Origin: an uncultured Pelagibacteraceae bacterium | GTDB taxonomy: Bacteria; Pseudomonadota; Alphaproteobacteria; Pelagibacterales; Pelagibacteraceae | Length of the DNA: 60,147 bases | NCBI GenBank assembly: GCA_902561765.1 | Contig: CACEQR010000009.1 | Coordinates: 1 to 60,147 of the forward strand | Direction of reading: 5' to 3' | In this document: piece after piece, positions 1 to 13,396 of the stretch | Layout: the number at the start of each line of letters is the position of its first letter | Position numbering within the stretch: the first letter of the stretch is position 1 | Program-made: the position numbers and the translations under genes | Notes under the pieces: generated by a model | The model's database searches: none | What the model was told of the DNA's origin: nothing | The model's input: the letters and a program-made list of their open reading frames with translations, nothing else

Positions 1-368
1 GCATCATAAATTCTTTTTTTTTGAGCAGAAAAAATTTCCTCGAAAATTTTACTTCCTATCTCTGTTAAATAAATATGCTTAACTCTAGTGTCAACTTCAT
101 CTCTTTTAAATTCAATAGCATTCATTTCTACTAAATCATTAAGAACTCTATTTAAACTTTGCTTAGTTACTTTTAGTTTTCTTAATAAACTTGAAATCGT
201 TATACCTTCATACAATGATATAAGATGTATTACTTTATTATGAGCAGTTCCTAAGGAATGTTTATCTAAAACCTTTTTTGCATCAGCGACAGTTTCTCTA
301 TATCCATTGAATATTTTTTCAATATATTCTTTTAATTGATGATCTTTAAGATATAAAAGTTTTTTCAT
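1..368 (-). CDS. MarR-family transcriptional regulator (3' end cut by window)
   Basis: Reading leftward from an ATG at 366-368, the frame stays open to the window edge, giving about 122 residues beginning MKKLLYLKDHQLKEYIEKIF. The middle part, TAHNKVIHLISLYEG followed by ISSLLRKLKVTKQSLNRVL, has the winged helix-turn-helix layout of MarR regulators. A charged wing (EFKRDEVDTRVKHIYLTEIG) follows. Such proteins are dimeric DNA-binding repressors or activators that often control the divergent neighbour. Here that neighbour is ilvE, only 61 bp away, so regulation of ilvE is possible but inferred. The C-terminal dimerisation helix lies outside the window. Confidence 0.75.
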   Translation of the reverse strand, partial: MKKLLYLKDHQLKEYIEKIFNGYRETVADAKKVLDKHSLGTAHNKVIHLISLYEGITISSLLRKLKVTKQSLNRVLNDLVEMNAIEFKRDEVDTRVKHIYLTEIGSKIFEEIFSAQKKRIYD

Positions 369-382
369 AATGGTAAGTTATA

Positions 383-411
383 TTGACATATTATATATAC
401 AAAGATATTTT
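383..411 (+). promoter_or_regulatory. Candidate sigma-70 promoter for ilvE
   Basis: TTGACA at 383-388 is a perfect -35 box. A 17-bp spacer separates it from TATTTT at 406-411, a 4/6 match to the -10 consensus, and the ilvE ATG follows at 430. The same 61-bp gap must also hold the leftward promoter of the MarR gene. AT richness makes chance -10 boxes common, so the -35 and the exact spacing carry the weight. Confidence 0.45.
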
Positions 412-429
412 TTCTAAAAAATAAATCTA

Positions 430-1311
430 ATGATACCGTTCGATAAAAGAGAAGGAAAAATCTGGTACAATGGTGATCTTGTTGAATGGCAAGATGCCAG
501 AGTACATGTAATTAGTCATGGACTTCACTATGCTAGCCTAGTTTTTGAAGGGCTTAGAGTTTACGATGGTGAAATTTTTAAATTACAAGAACATACTGAT
601 AGATTATATCATTCAGCAAAAAGAATGGATATCACAATCCCTTATACAAAAGATGAAATTAACGCAGCATGTAATCAAATAATAAAAATTCAAAATGTTC
701 AGAATGGTTATGTAAGACCCTTTGCTTGGAGAGGTAGTGAAATGATGGGGGTATCAGCTCAAAAAACAAAAATTAATGTTGCAGTTGCCACTTGGGAGTG
801 GGGAGATTATTTCGATCCTAAGTTGAAAACTGAGGGGATTAAATTAAATATTTCAAATTGGCGAAGACCAGCGCCAAATACCATTCCTTGGGACAGTAAA
901 GCAGCTGGCTTATATATGATTTGTACACTTTCAAAACATGAAGCAGAAAGACAAGGGTATAGTGAATCTTTAATGCTAGACCATGAAAATAATGTTGCAG
1001 AGTCAACAAGTGCTAATATTTTTTTTAAAGATAAAAATGGAGAACTTCATACACCAATTCCAGACTCTTTCTTAAATGGAATTACAAGACAAACTGTAAT
1101 TGAGCTTGCGAAGTCAAAAAATATTAAAGTACATGAAAGAAAAATAAAACCTGATGAACTTTCTAACTTTGAAGGATGTTTTTTAACAGGAACAGCTGCA
1201 GAAATTACTCCAATTTCACAAATTGCTGAAAATAATTATAAAGTTTGTGATATTATTTTAGACTTACTGTCTAGCTATGGTAAATTAGTAAGAAAAAAGA
1301 AAGCTGCTTAA
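430..1311 (+). CDS. ilvE: Branched-chain amino acid aminotransferase
   Basis: This is a fold-type IV PLP aminotransferase that interconverts Val/Leu/Ile and their 2-oxo acids with 2-oxoglutarate, in the cytoplasm. Its 293 residues match the usual bacterial IlvE length. The motif SKAAGLYM around residue 156 carries the PLP lysine (K157). The segment AESTSANIFF near residue 190 and the late FLTGTAAEITPI are the usual cofactor-phosphate and substrate-pocket signatures. The N-terminal VFEGLRVYDG is also typical. The stop overlaps the convergent pgsA stop by 4 bp. The D-amino-acid transaminase branch of the same fold is less likely given the overall pattern. Confidence 0.93.
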   Translation: MIPFDKREGKIWYNGDLVEWQDARVHVISHGLHYASLVFEGLRVYDGEIFKLQEHTDRLYHSAKRMDITIPYTKDEINAACNQIIKIQNVQNGYVRPFAWRGSEMMGVSAQKTKINVAVATWEWGDYFDPKLKTEGIKLNISNWRRPAPNTIPWDSKAAGLYMICTLSKHEAERQGYSESLMLDHENNVAESTSANIFFKDKNGELHTPIPDSFLNGITRQTVIELAKSKNIKVHERKIKPDELSNFEGCFLTGTAAEITPISQIAENNYKVCDIILDLLSSYGKLVRKKKAA

Positions 1312-1892
1312 TCTTTATTGTCCTCAGATATTGCATGGTCAATACCTTTTCTTAAATATTCATATCCAGTATATAGAGTTAGGAAAGCAGATAACCAAAG
1401 TAAAATTATTCCTATTGTTTGAGCATTATAGTCTTGAAAATTAATAATTTTATTTCCTGTTTCACCAGTTAGTAAAATAGAAATTGAAAACATTTGAAGA
1501 AATGTTTTTACTTTTGCTAAACTCGAAACAGGAAGTTTAACTCTTCCTTTTGCTAAAAATTCTCTTAAACCAGAAATTAATATTTCCCTAGTAAGTATTA
1601 TTATCGCAGCTATTACCTCATAGTTTCTAATAGTACCGTCCATAACTAACAGTATTAATGCTGTAGCAACTATAATTTTATCAGCGATTGGATCTAGTAA
1701 TTCGCCAAGTTTAGATTCTTCTTTAAACATTCTTGCTAAAAGTCCATCCAAGAAATCAGTAAATGAGGCAATTACAAATAAGGCAAATGGAATTACATCT
1801 CCGTAAAATCCTGGTAAATAAAAAGTAAAAACAAAAATAGGAACAATAATAATTCTACCTATTGTTAGATAATTTGGAATTTTGATTTTCAT
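1308..1892 (-). CDS. pgsA: CDP-diacylglycerol--glycerol-3-phosphate 3-phosphatidyltransferase
   Basis: This inner-membrane enzyme makes phosphatidylglycerol phosphate, the committed step to phosphatidylglycerol and cardiolipin. The CDP-alcohol phosphotransferase signature DG(x2)AR(x8)G(x3)D(x3)D is complete, from DGLLAR through GELLDPIAD at about residues 48-71. The protein has several hydrophobic membrane segments. Its 194 residues fit the family, and [14 protein letters not shown] is the usual N-terminus. It is the last gene of the minus-strand block starting with uvrB, and its ATG overlaps the uvrC stop. A uvrC-pgsA pairing is common in proteobacteria. Confidence 0.93.
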   Translation of the reverse strand: MKIKIPNYLTIGRIIIVPIFVFTFYLPGFYGDVIPFALFVIASFTDFLDGLLARMFKEESKLGELLDPIADKIIVATALILLVMDGTIRNYEVIAAIIILTREILISGLREFLAKGRVKLPVSSLAKVKTFLQMFSISILLTGETGNKIINFQDYNAQTIGIILLWLSAFLTLYTGYEYLRKGIDHAISEDNKD

Positions 1893-3724
1893 TCGTGAAA
1901 GAAATTATATATCTTTTTGGCAACTTTTTCTTCAACTCCTTCAACTGTTTTAATCTCATCCAAGCTAGCTGACTCAACAGCTCTTGCTGATCCAAAGTGA
2001 TTTAAAAGAGCTCTTTTTCTTATAGATCCAATTCCATCAATTTGATCAAGTAAAGACTTACTAATACCCTTTTTCCTCTTAGCTCTATGAGCGCTAATTG
2101 CAAATCTGTGGGACTCATCTCTTAATCTTTGTAAGAAAAAGAGAGTAGGGTCGTTCTTTTCAAATTTGAATTCTTTACCATTATGAAAAAAAGTTTCATT
2201 TCCACTATTTCTATATTTACCTTTTGCAATTGCTATCATAGGAATATCATGTAGTCCTAATTCATTGAGTGTCTCTCTTGCCACAGAATATTGTCCTTTT
2301 CCTCCATCGATTATTACTAAGTCTGGCATGGTTAAATAATTATCTTTTTCTTGAACAGCTCTTTTAAATCTTCTGTTTAAAACCTCACGCATCATTCCAT
2401 AATCATCTTGTTCATTCTTTTTAATTTTAATATTAAATTTTCTATATCTTTTCTTAATAAAACCTTCCTCACCATATGTAATTAGTGCACCTACACTATT
2501 AGTTCCCTGAATATGACTGTTGTCATAAACTTCGACTAAATTAATATTATTTTCTAAATCAAATTTTTTAGAAACATTATCAAAAAGTTCTTTATTATTT
2601 TGGCTCTCATAAATCTTTCTATTTAAACTATCTTTTGCATTTTTGAGTGCTTGATTTACAACTTTTAGTTTAGATCCTTTTTTTGCTACTGAAATATTTA
2701 TTTCTTTATTCTCTTTTTGTGAAAGTGTTTTTTCAATTAAAACTTTTTCTTTAATATCTTCACTTAAAATTATTGAACTTGGCACACTTTTGTTTTCATA
2801 AAATTGAGATACAAAAGAGTTTAAGATTTCTTTAATGCTATCATCTGGATCATGTTTTGGAAAAAAGGCTTGATTACCCCAGTTTTGTTTTGATCTGTAG
2901 AAAAAAACCTGAATGCAAGTTTTTCCAGACTCTTTGTAGCCAGCTATAACATCTGCTTCTACTAAATTTGCTTCATTAATTCTTTGTGATGACTGAATAA
3001 TATTTAAAGATTTTATTCTATCTCTTAATATCGCAGCTTTTTCAAAATCCAAATCTTCACTAGCTTTTTCCATTTGGTTTGATAGATTTTTTTGAATTTT
3101 CCTAGATTTGCCTGAAACAAATTCAATAGCGTTGTCTACTGATAGTTTATATTCGTTCTTTTCTATATATCCAACACATGGCCCAGAACATCTCTTAATT
3201 TGATAAAGTATGCAAGGTCTTTCTCTTTTTTTGAAGACTGTATCATCGCAAACCCGTAGCTGAAAAATTTTCTGGATCATTTTAATAGTCCAATTCGCAG
3301 AACCAGCTGAAGCGAAAGGTCCAAAATAAAAACCCTCTTTTGTTTTTTTTCCTCTATGTCGTCTAATTTGAGGCCATTTATCTTGATTACCAATAAAAAT
3401 AAATGGAAATGATTTATCGTCTCTTAAGAGAATGTTAAACTTGGGTTTATACTTTTTAATTAAGTTTGCTTCTAAAAGTAGTGCCTCACTTTCATTTGAG
3501 GTACTGGTAATTTCAATTTTGGTTGTTTGAGATAACATTCTCTCAGTTCTGATAATATGATTTTTCTCTGATACATAACTTTTTAATCTATTTGGTAAGT
3601 TTTTTGCCTTGCCAACGTAAAGTATTTCATTTTTAGAATTTAACATCCTATACACCCCAGGAAGTTTGGGTATAAGTGGTAACTCTTTTTTTATTGCTTC
3701 TTTACCGATATCAGAGCTTATCAT
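1889..3724 (-). CDS. uvrC: Excinuclease ABC subunit C
   Basis: UvrC makes both incisions around a lesion during nucleotide excision repair, after UvrA/UvrB recognition. The order of parts is standard. A GIY-YIG nuclease ([20 protein letters not shown]) is followed by a UVR motif that binds UvrB ([20 protein letters not shown]), then an RNase H-like nuclease ([19 protein letters not shown]), then a C-terminal helix-hairpin-helix ([21 protein letters not shown]). I use the ATG at 3724, which gives 611 residues and has a GAAG purine run just upstream. The frame extends to a TTG at 3754, but that would overlap folB further. UvrB lies in the same block. Confidence 0.95.
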   Translation of the reverse strand: MISSDIGKEAIKKELPLIPKLPGVYRMLNSKNEILYVGKAKNLPNRLKSYVSEKNHIIRTERMLSQTTKIEITSTSNESEALLLEANLIKKYKPKFNILLRDDKSFPFIFIGNQDKWPQIRRHRGKKTKEGFYFGPFASAGSANWTIKMIQKIFQLRVCDDTVFKKRERPCILYQIKRCSGPCVGYIEKNEYKLSVDNAIEFVSGKSRKIQKNLSNQMEKASEDLDFEKAAILRDRIKSLNIIQSSQRINEANLVEADVIAGYKESGKTCIQVFFYRSKQNWGNQAFFPKHDPDDSIKEILNSFVSQFYENKSVPSSIILSEDIKEKVLIEKTLSQKENKEINISVAKKGSKLKVVNQALKNAKDSLNRKIYESQNNKELFDNVSKKFDLENNINLVEVYDNSHIQGTNSVGALITYGEEGFIKKRYRKFNIKIKKNEQDDYGMMREVLNRRFKRAVQEKDNYLTMPDLVIIDGGKGQYSVARETLNELGLHDIPMIAIAKGKYRNSGNETFFHNGKEFKFEKNDPTLFFLQRLRDESHRFAISAHRAKRKKGISKSLLDQIDGIGSIRKRALLNHFGSARAVESASLDEIKTVEGVEEKVAKKIYNFFHE

Positions 3725-4136
3725 AGCTTCTTTTTTTTGAAATTTGAATACCAACGGATGAGCAATCTTTCATGATTTCTAATTTCTCAATTTGAAGACT
3801 TATTTTATCAATTCTTTTATCTTTGAATAGTTCATCGAATACATCTTCCGCTAATGTTTCAAGAAAATTATAATGTTTATTTTTGATTAGTTTTTTTATC
3901 AATTTTACAATTTTTGCATAATTTACGATTGATTTAATATCTTTGTCGTTAGAGGGTTTTTTGTCTTCATAATTTATTTCTAAATTAAATTTTACTTTCT
4001 GGGGATTTTTTTTTTCAAAATCAAAGTACCCAAGTTTTAAGTCAAGAATAAGCTCTTTAATAAGTACCTTTTTTTCATAATTAAATAGAGTTTTAATTTT
4101 GTCAATTTTAACAATTTTTAGATTATTTTTTTTCAT
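3711..4136 (-). CDS. folB: Dihydroneopterin aldolase-like protein (FolB family)
   Basis: The 141-residue protein fits the FolB/FolX tunnelling fold. [22 protein letters not shown] matches the family opening, where the Glu in FDFEK is the expected substrate-binding residue. [14 protein letters not shown] and the [15 protein letters not shown] helix follow, then a C-terminal [19 protein letters not shown] strand. FolB converts dihydroneopterin to 6-hydroxymethyl-dihydropterin for folate synthesis. The frame is rich in Lys and diverged. A pteridine-reductase-like SDR two genes upstream supports a pterin role. FolX epimerase activity cannot be separated by eye. Confidence 0.75.
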   Translation of the reverse strand: MKKNNLKIVKIDKIKTLFNYEKKVLIKELILDLKLGYFDFEKKNPQKVKFNLEINYEDKKPSNDKDIKSIVNYAKIVKLIKKLIKNKHYNFLETLAEDVFDELFKDKRIDKISLQIEKLEIMKDCSSVGIQISKKRSYDKL

Positions 4137-4137
4137 G

Positions 4138-5256
4138 TTATATTTTAGATTCTATAAATTTTTCAATATCATCAAGATATGGTGTAAAGCAACTTTTGTA
4201 CGGAATGTCATGTCCCCTTGCTTTTTTAAGCATTTCTTTCTTTTCTTCAGGGTTTACTACTGTCCAAGCTTTCTTTTTATGCCCAAGATCTTGATTATGT
4301 TTTATTTTCCAGCCACCTCTCATTCTCTTCTTAATTTTGCATTGTTTTCCGTCAATAATGATTTCTTTACCATCTTCACTATTATGATTTGGTAATTCAA
4401 TCCATTTTGCTCCAGGAATATCTGCCATCCATTTTAAATATCTAGAGTCACTTTGATAATCTATTTCTCCATCAGTTTCGGAATGAAAAATTAAGGCATC
4501 AATTTTTTTTGCACTTCTAATTTCATCTAATTCCCATTTTCTAAGTTGAGAATGCTCTGACTTGTCCCAGCAGTTTGGCATCAAAGCTATAGCTGAATTA
4601 AATACATCAGGATATAGTGATTCCATTCTTAAACTTCCCATTGCACCACATGAGTGACCTGAAATGAAAAGTTGATTTCTCGGAGTTCCCTTTTGAACAA
4701 AAATATCTGCTATGGCAGTATTTAAAGCTGCCCTATTCTTGTAGGCAAAATTACTTACATAAGTTGGTATTTGTAATATATCTTTTTTTGAGGTTTTTAC
4801 TTTTTTTAAATAAGTTGGAGGTCCCCAAATGCACTCATACCATGGTGGAGTATGGCCTAACATTTTACCTTTATACTTATGTTTCATTGCACACTTAGTG
4901 GTAATACCCATTGTATTTCCAGCTTTCCAAAGTTCTTGGTTTGCCCAAACAACAATTTCTTTTCCTTTAACTTTTCTTCCTGATAATTGTCCTAAAACAC
5001 CTTCTATCTCTTCTTTTTGAAAACAGAATCCTTTATCTTTTTTTTTACTACCCCATCCCCCAAAATTAAAAATCATAATTATTTTATTTGCAGGATCCTC
5101 AATTTCGAAACCTTTAATAAAATTTCCTTTTTGACCATCAAAGTAGACAAAACCACTGCTGTCTATTCTTTTACCACCAACTGCACCGCAATCGTATGCA
5201 AAAGCAAACTTTGGAATTATTAATAAACAAAATGTTAATAAAAATATTTTTTTCAT
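4138..5256 (-). CDS. Secreted alpha/beta-hydrolase (esterase/depolymerase-like)
   Basis: The protein has 372 residues. A clear signal peptide (FLLTFCLLIIPKFAFA, cleavage likely before YDCG) predicts export. The nucleophile elbow is GHSCGAMGS, a GxSxG motif, followed by PDVFNSAIALMPNCW, the arrangement of polyhydroxybutyrate-depolymerase/feruloyl-esterase-type hydrolases. A candidate acid lies in HSETDGEIDYQSDSRYLKW, and a candidate histidine in the C-terminal ARGHDIPY. Several Cys (YDCG, GFCF, TKCA, YECIW, SGHSCG) could form disulfides in the periplasm. The substrate is unknown. It sits between the SDR gene (ATGA-type overlap) and folB. Confidence 0.65.
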   Translation of the reverse strand: MKKIFLLTFCLLIIPKFAFAYDCGAVGGKRIDSSGFVYFDGQKGNFIKGFEIEDPANKIIMIFNFGGWGSKKKDKGFCFQKEEIEGVLGQLSGRKVKGKEIVVWANQELWKAGNTMGITTKCAMKHKYKGKMLGHTPPWYECIWGPPTYLKKVKTSKKDILQIPTYVSNFAYKNRAALNTAIADIFVQKGTPRNQLFISGHSCGAMGSLRMESLYPDVFNSAIALMPNCWDKSEHSQLRKWELDEIRSAKKIDALIFHSETDGEIDYQSDSRYLKWMADIPGAKWIELPNHNSEDGKEIIIDGKQCKIKKRMRGGWKIKHNQDLGHKKKAWTVVNPEEKKEMLKKARGHDIPYKSCFTPYLDDIEKFIESKI

Positions 5257-5989
5257 TCTTTACTTCCCATAATATCGGGTGTTTGCCAGTTTAAACTTTG
5301 ACCACTATCAATTGAAATTACCTGTCCTGTAATAGATCTATTTTTTATAAAAAAGTCAACAGCATTACATATCTGTTCAACATCTACCTGTCTTTTTAAT
5401 GGAGTTGCCATGTATTGTTTTTTGAAATGTTTCTCACTTTGCCTCTTGTTTTTGATTGTAGGGCCTGGCGCAATACCATTTACTCTTATTTTTGGAGCTA
5501 AACTCATTGCACTAGTCTTGGTCAAAGTATAAAGACCAGTTTTACTGATAGTATAAGAAAAAAAGTATGGTGTTAGTTTAAATACTCTTTGATCAATTAT
5601 ATTAATAATATTGTTATTTTTTCCTTTAATATTTTTAGCAAATTCTTTTGATAGAAGAGCAGGTGTTCTTAAATTAGTTCTTAAGTGATGCCCCCAACTA
5701 TCAGTAGTAAAATTTTCTAATTTATCATTTTCAAAAAGTGATGCGTTGTTTATCAGACAGTCAAAATATTCAAGTTTTGATTTTGCAGTCTTAACAATTT
5801 TGTTTACATCTTTTTCTACACTTAAATCTCCTTTTACTAAATAAACCTTAGTACCATTTTGTGACAATTCTTTTTTAAGGATTTCTGCTTTTGATTTTGA
5901 TTTATTGAAATGAATAACTATTTCGACACCCTTGCCAGATAGTTTTTTAGCAATAGCAGCGCCAATTCTAGTGGCTCCACCTGTAATAA

Positions 5990-6008
<19 letters not shown>
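5253..6008 (-). CDS. Short-chain dehydrogenase, pteridine-reductase-like
   Basis: This is a 251-residue classical SDR. The nucleotide-binding motif TGGATRIG near the N-terminus has the Arg found in the TGxxxRxG motif of pteridine reductases and FolM-type dihydromonapterin reductases. [10 protein letters not shown] suits NADPH binding. NNAS follows, and the catalytic pair is in [14 protein letters not shown] (YxxxK). [10 protein letters not shown] is the usual substrate-loop strand. The pterin assignment rests on TGGATRIG and on folB two genes away. It could instead be another NADPH-dependent SDR. It overlaps the uvrB 3' end by 19 bp. Confidence 0.7.
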
Positions 6009-10399
<4,391 letters not shown>

Positions 10400-10411
10400 G
10401 TAATTTAAAAA

Positions 10412-10795
10412 CTATTTTGATTTTCTTTTTTTCTCTAACCCAAAAACAGGAGAATTCCTGAATCTCAGAACTAGTATAGCTATTGCAATTAGCACAATTG
10501 CTCCAGCTTCATACAGCAATACTTCTGGATTTATTGATTTTCCTTGTAATATTATAAATCTAGCAAGTGCTGTTATAGCAATAAACAATGGTAAAGTTAT
10601 TTGAATAGATTGACTCTCCCAAAATACTCTAACCATGGCTAAAACTTCTAAGTATAGAAAAAGCAATAATAAATCAGCTAAAGTAACTTTTTGAATTTCT
10701 ATCATTTGATACACCTCAATACCAAAGGCTATCACGGTAGCTGCAAGTATTATTACCAAAGCTAATAATTGAATTTGTTTTACAATATTCTCCAT
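10412..10795 (-). CDS. PsiE-family (phosphate-starvation-inducible) membrane protein
   Basis: A 127-residue protein with four hydrophobic helices (LLALVIILAATVIAFGIEVY, LLLLFLYLEVLAMVRVF, LPLFIAITALARFIIL, AGAIVLIAIAILVLRF) and a basic tail. The pattern EVLAMVRVFW followed by PLFIAITALAR is that of PsiE-like proteins, whose biochemical role is not established. It lies between trxB and the epimerase-like gene on the same strand, with short gaps, and is probably cotranscribed. Confidence 0.75.
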   Translation of the reverse strand: MENIVKQIQLLALVIILAATVIAFGIEVYQMIEIQKVTLADLLLLFLYLEVLAMVRVFWESQSIQITLPLFIAITALARFIILQGKSINPEVLLYEAGAIVLIAIAILVLRFRNSPVFGLEKKRKSK

Positions 10796-10821
10796 AAGAT
10801 TATTTTATAAATGATATTCTA

Positions 10822-11769
10822 TTAATTTGCAGCTAAATATTTTTCTGCCTCTAATGCTGCCATACAGCCCATTCCTGCTGCAGTTACTGCTTGTCTATAA
10901 ATTTTATCTTTCACATCTCCAGCTGCATAAACTCCAGGAATATTTGTTTCAGTAGAATCACTTTTTGTAATTAAATAACCTGTACTATCCATTTCTAATT
11001 GATCCTTGAATAAAGAAGTAGCAGGATCATGACCAATAGCTATAAATAATCCATCTATTTTTAATTCTGAAATTTCATTAGTCTTAAGATTTTTAAGTTT
11101 TAATCCTTTTACATTTTTAGGCTCTTCATCACCTATAACTTCTTCAACAACTGAGTCCCAAATAATCTCAATTTTTTTATTTTCCATTAATTTTTTTTGT
11201 AAAAGTTTTTCAGCTCTTAATTCATTCCGTCTGTGGATTAATTGTACTTTTGATGCAAATTTTGTAAGAAACATTGCTTCCTCTACCGCAGCATTTCCAC
11301 CACCAACAACTGCAACTGTTTTATCTTTGAAAAAGAAACCATCGCATGTCGCGCACGCTGATACTCCAAATCCTTTAAATTTTTGCTCTGATTCAATATT
11401 CAACCATCTTGCTTGGGCGCCAGTTGAAATTATAATTGAGTCTGCAGTATATTTCTGTCCTCCATCACCAATTGCTTCAAACGGTTTAGATTTTAAATTT
11501 ACTGACTGAATATGATCATCAACTAAATCGGTTCCAACTGCCTTTGCCTGTTCTCTCATTTGCTCCATCAACCATGGTCCTTGTATAACATCTGCAAATC
11601 CAGGATAGTTCTCAACATCAGTTGTTATAGTTAATTGACCACCCGGTTGCATACCAGCAACTAACATTGGTTTTAGCATAGCTCGTGCAGCATAAACGGC
11701 AGCAGTATAACCAGCTGGACCTGATCCAATTATTAACACTTTTGTATGTTTAGTTGGTTTTTCACTCAT
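10822..11769 (-). CDS. trxB: Thioredoxin reductase
   Basis: TrxB is an FAD enzyme that reduces thioredoxin with NADPH. The 315 residues match the low-molecular-weight class. The FAD motif GSGPAGYTAA is near residue 15. The redox-active dithiol is in SACATCDGFFF (CxxC). The NADPH motif is VVGGGNAAVEEAMFL, followed by HRRNELRAEK for the 2'-phosphate. The C-terminal GVYAAGDVKD is the second FAD signature. It is separated by only 20 bp from the divergent ELM1-family gene. Confidence 0.95.
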   Translation of the reverse strand: MSEKPTKHTKVLIIGSGPAGYTAAVYAARAMLKPMLVAGMQPGGQLTITTDVENYPGFADVIQGPWLMEQMREQAKAVGTDLVDDHIQSVNLKSKPFEAIGDGGQKYTADSIIISTGAQARWLNIESEQKFKGFGVSACATCDGFFFKDKTVAVVGGGNAAVEEAMFLTKFASKVQLIHRRNELRAEKLLQKKLMENKKIEIIWDSVVEEVIGDEEPKNVKGLKLKNLKTNEISELKIDGLFIAIGHDPATSLFKDQLEMDSTGYLITKSDSTETNIPGVYAAGDVKDKIYRQAVTAAGMGCMAALEAEKYLAAN

Positions 11770-11789
11770 ACAGGTCTATATAGTAAATA

Positions 11790-12734
11790 ATGAGCAAATT
11801 AAAAGGTATATTATTGACTGAGGGAATGCATGGTATGCTTAGCCAAGTAGAAGGTTTAGCCAAAGCTCTCGATATTGATTTTACTCACCATAAGGTTGAA
11901 CTTAAAAGTTTATGGAGTTTAATTCCACCAAAATTTACACCAATATCTCAAAATGTTTACAAAAAAATAAACCATTTAAATTTTGATATAATAATTTCTT
12001 GTGGAAGAAAAAGTATAATTCCTTCAATCCATTTAAAAAGTATTTCAAATAAAAAAGTTTTTAATATTCACATACAAGATCCTAAAATTAACTTTAATTA
12101 TTTCGATTTTATCGTAGCACCAGAACATGACGGAATTAATGGTTCAAATGTAATTAATACTAAAGGTGCAATTCATTATCTTACAAAAGATGAAATAGAG
12201 AAGAATAAGGATTACTTAAACTCATTTATAATAAAAGATAATAGAAAGATTTGGTGCCTAATTATGGGTGGACCAACAAAATACTATGATTATTCAACAA
12301 AAAATATGAAACATATTTTTTCAATTTTCTATAAACTTTTAAAGAAAAATGACTTTCAACTTGTTGTAATTCCATCAATGAGGACACCGTTAAATACTAT
12401 TCATTATGCAAAAGAATTTTTTGGTGAAAATCATACAGTCATAATGAATGTTGATAAAAAGGCTTACTTATCTGCATTAGCTCTTTCAGAAAACATAATT
12501 GTTACATGTGACTCTAGTTCAATGATTTCTGAGGCTGCTTTAACAGGAAAACCAATTTATATTGCAAATATTTTGCCTAAAAAAAATGATATTAGGTTTC
12601 AAAGATTTAGAAATTTGTTTAGAGAATTAAATATTACTAGAAATCTTGGAGAAGATATGGAAAATTGGAGCTATCAAAGCCTTGATGAAACTAATAGAGT
12701 TGCAAAAATTATAAATGAAAAAATTAAAAATTAA
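11790..12734 (+). CDS. ELM1-family (mitochondrial fission ELM1-like) protein
   Basis: The 314-residue sequence begins MSKLKGILLTEGMHGMLSQV and contains IQDPKINFNYFDFIVAPEHDG and LIMGGPTKYYDYS. It closes with VTCDSSSMISEAALTGKPIYI. This is the pattern of the ELM1 family, shared by alphaproteobacteria and plant mitochondria. It resembles GT-B glycosyltransferases: a nucleotide-sugar-like site is suggested by DSSSMISEA. The bacterial function is unknown. The stop overlaps the start of the next gene by 1 base, so the two are probably translated together. Confidence 0.75.
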   Translation: MSKLKGILLTEGMHGMLSQVEGLAKALDIDFTHHKVELKSLWSLIPPKFTPISQNVYKKINHLNFDIIISCGRKSIIPSIHLKSISNKKVFNIHIQDPKINFNYFDFIVAPEHDGINGSNVINTKGAIHYLTKDEIEKNKDYLNSFIIKDNRKIWCLIMGGPTKYYDYSTKNMKHIFSIFYKLLKKNDFQLVVIPSMRTPLNTIHYAKEFFGENHTVIMNVDKKAYLSALALSENIIVTCDSSSMISEAALTGKPIYIANILPKKNDIRFQRFRNLFRELNITRNLGEDMENWSYQSLDETNRVAKIINEKIKN

Positions 12735-13396
12735 TGTCATTTTTAAATTCAATTCTTAATAATTCAAAAAAATTTGATAATCCATTTGAGCATTGGGAAT
12801 TAAACAAACCACTTAAAGATAATCAAGTAAACGAGATAATAAATGCAGACATATCGGATCCAGCAAAACACAATCTTAATTATGATGGCACAAGAGCTAT
12901 TGATGGTGGAGAAGGAAAATTTAGAGAAGGAATTTCAGAAGGTGGAAAAGCTTTAAAATTTAGATGTTTTATAACACATGAAAATACTAAAGAATTTCCA
13001 GGATTAACAAGTCTTATTAGAGAACTTCAAAGCAAAGAAACCCATCACAAAATTTCTGAATTAATAAATAAAGATTTATCAAATTCTTATGTGAGAGTTG
13101 AAGTAATATGTGATCGTGAGGGATTTTGGTTAAAACCACACTGTGATATTAAGGAAAAACTAATGTCATGCTTATTATTTGTGAATAAACATAATGAAAG
13201 TGAAGAACTTGGAACAGATTTTTATGATAGTGATTTAAAGCTAATTAAAACTTTACCTTACAAAGATAATTACGGATATTTTTTTTCCAGCGGACCTAAT
13301 ACTTGGCACGGTATGGAAAAGAAAGAAATAATTAAAGAGCGAAGATGTTTGCAAGTAAACTATGTTACATTTAAGACAGATTGGAAAGTCGATTAA
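12734..13396 (+). CDS. 2-oxoglutarate/Fe(II)-dependent oxygenase-like protein
   Basis: A 220-residue protein with a jelly-roll facial triad: [19 protein letters not shown] supplies HxD, and [13 protein letters not shown] supplies the distal His. The Arg in [12 protein letters not shown] is about 10 residues later, as expected for binding 2-oxoglutarate. The substrate is unknown; relatives hydroxylate proteins, sugars or small molecules. It is tightly coupled to the ELM1-family gene, which may point to a role in envelope or glycan modification (inference). It ends 4 bp into the convergent carB. Confidence 0.65.
   Translation: MSFLNSILNNSKKFDNPFEHWELNKPLKDNQVNEIINADISDPAKHNLNYDGTRAIDGGEGKFREGISEGGKALKFRCFITHENTKEFPGLTSLIRELQSKETHHKISELINKDLSNSYVRVEVICDREGFWLKPHCDIKEKLMSCLLFVNKHNESEELGTDFYDSDLKLIKTLPYKDNYGYFFSSGPNTWHGMEKKEIIKERRCLQVNYVTFKTDWKVD

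Noticed and set aside
4099..4395. 98-residue plus-strand frame over the esterase gene
   Set aside because: Antisense to a signal-peptide hydrolase with clear motifs; sequence is Phe-rich shadow of the other strand.
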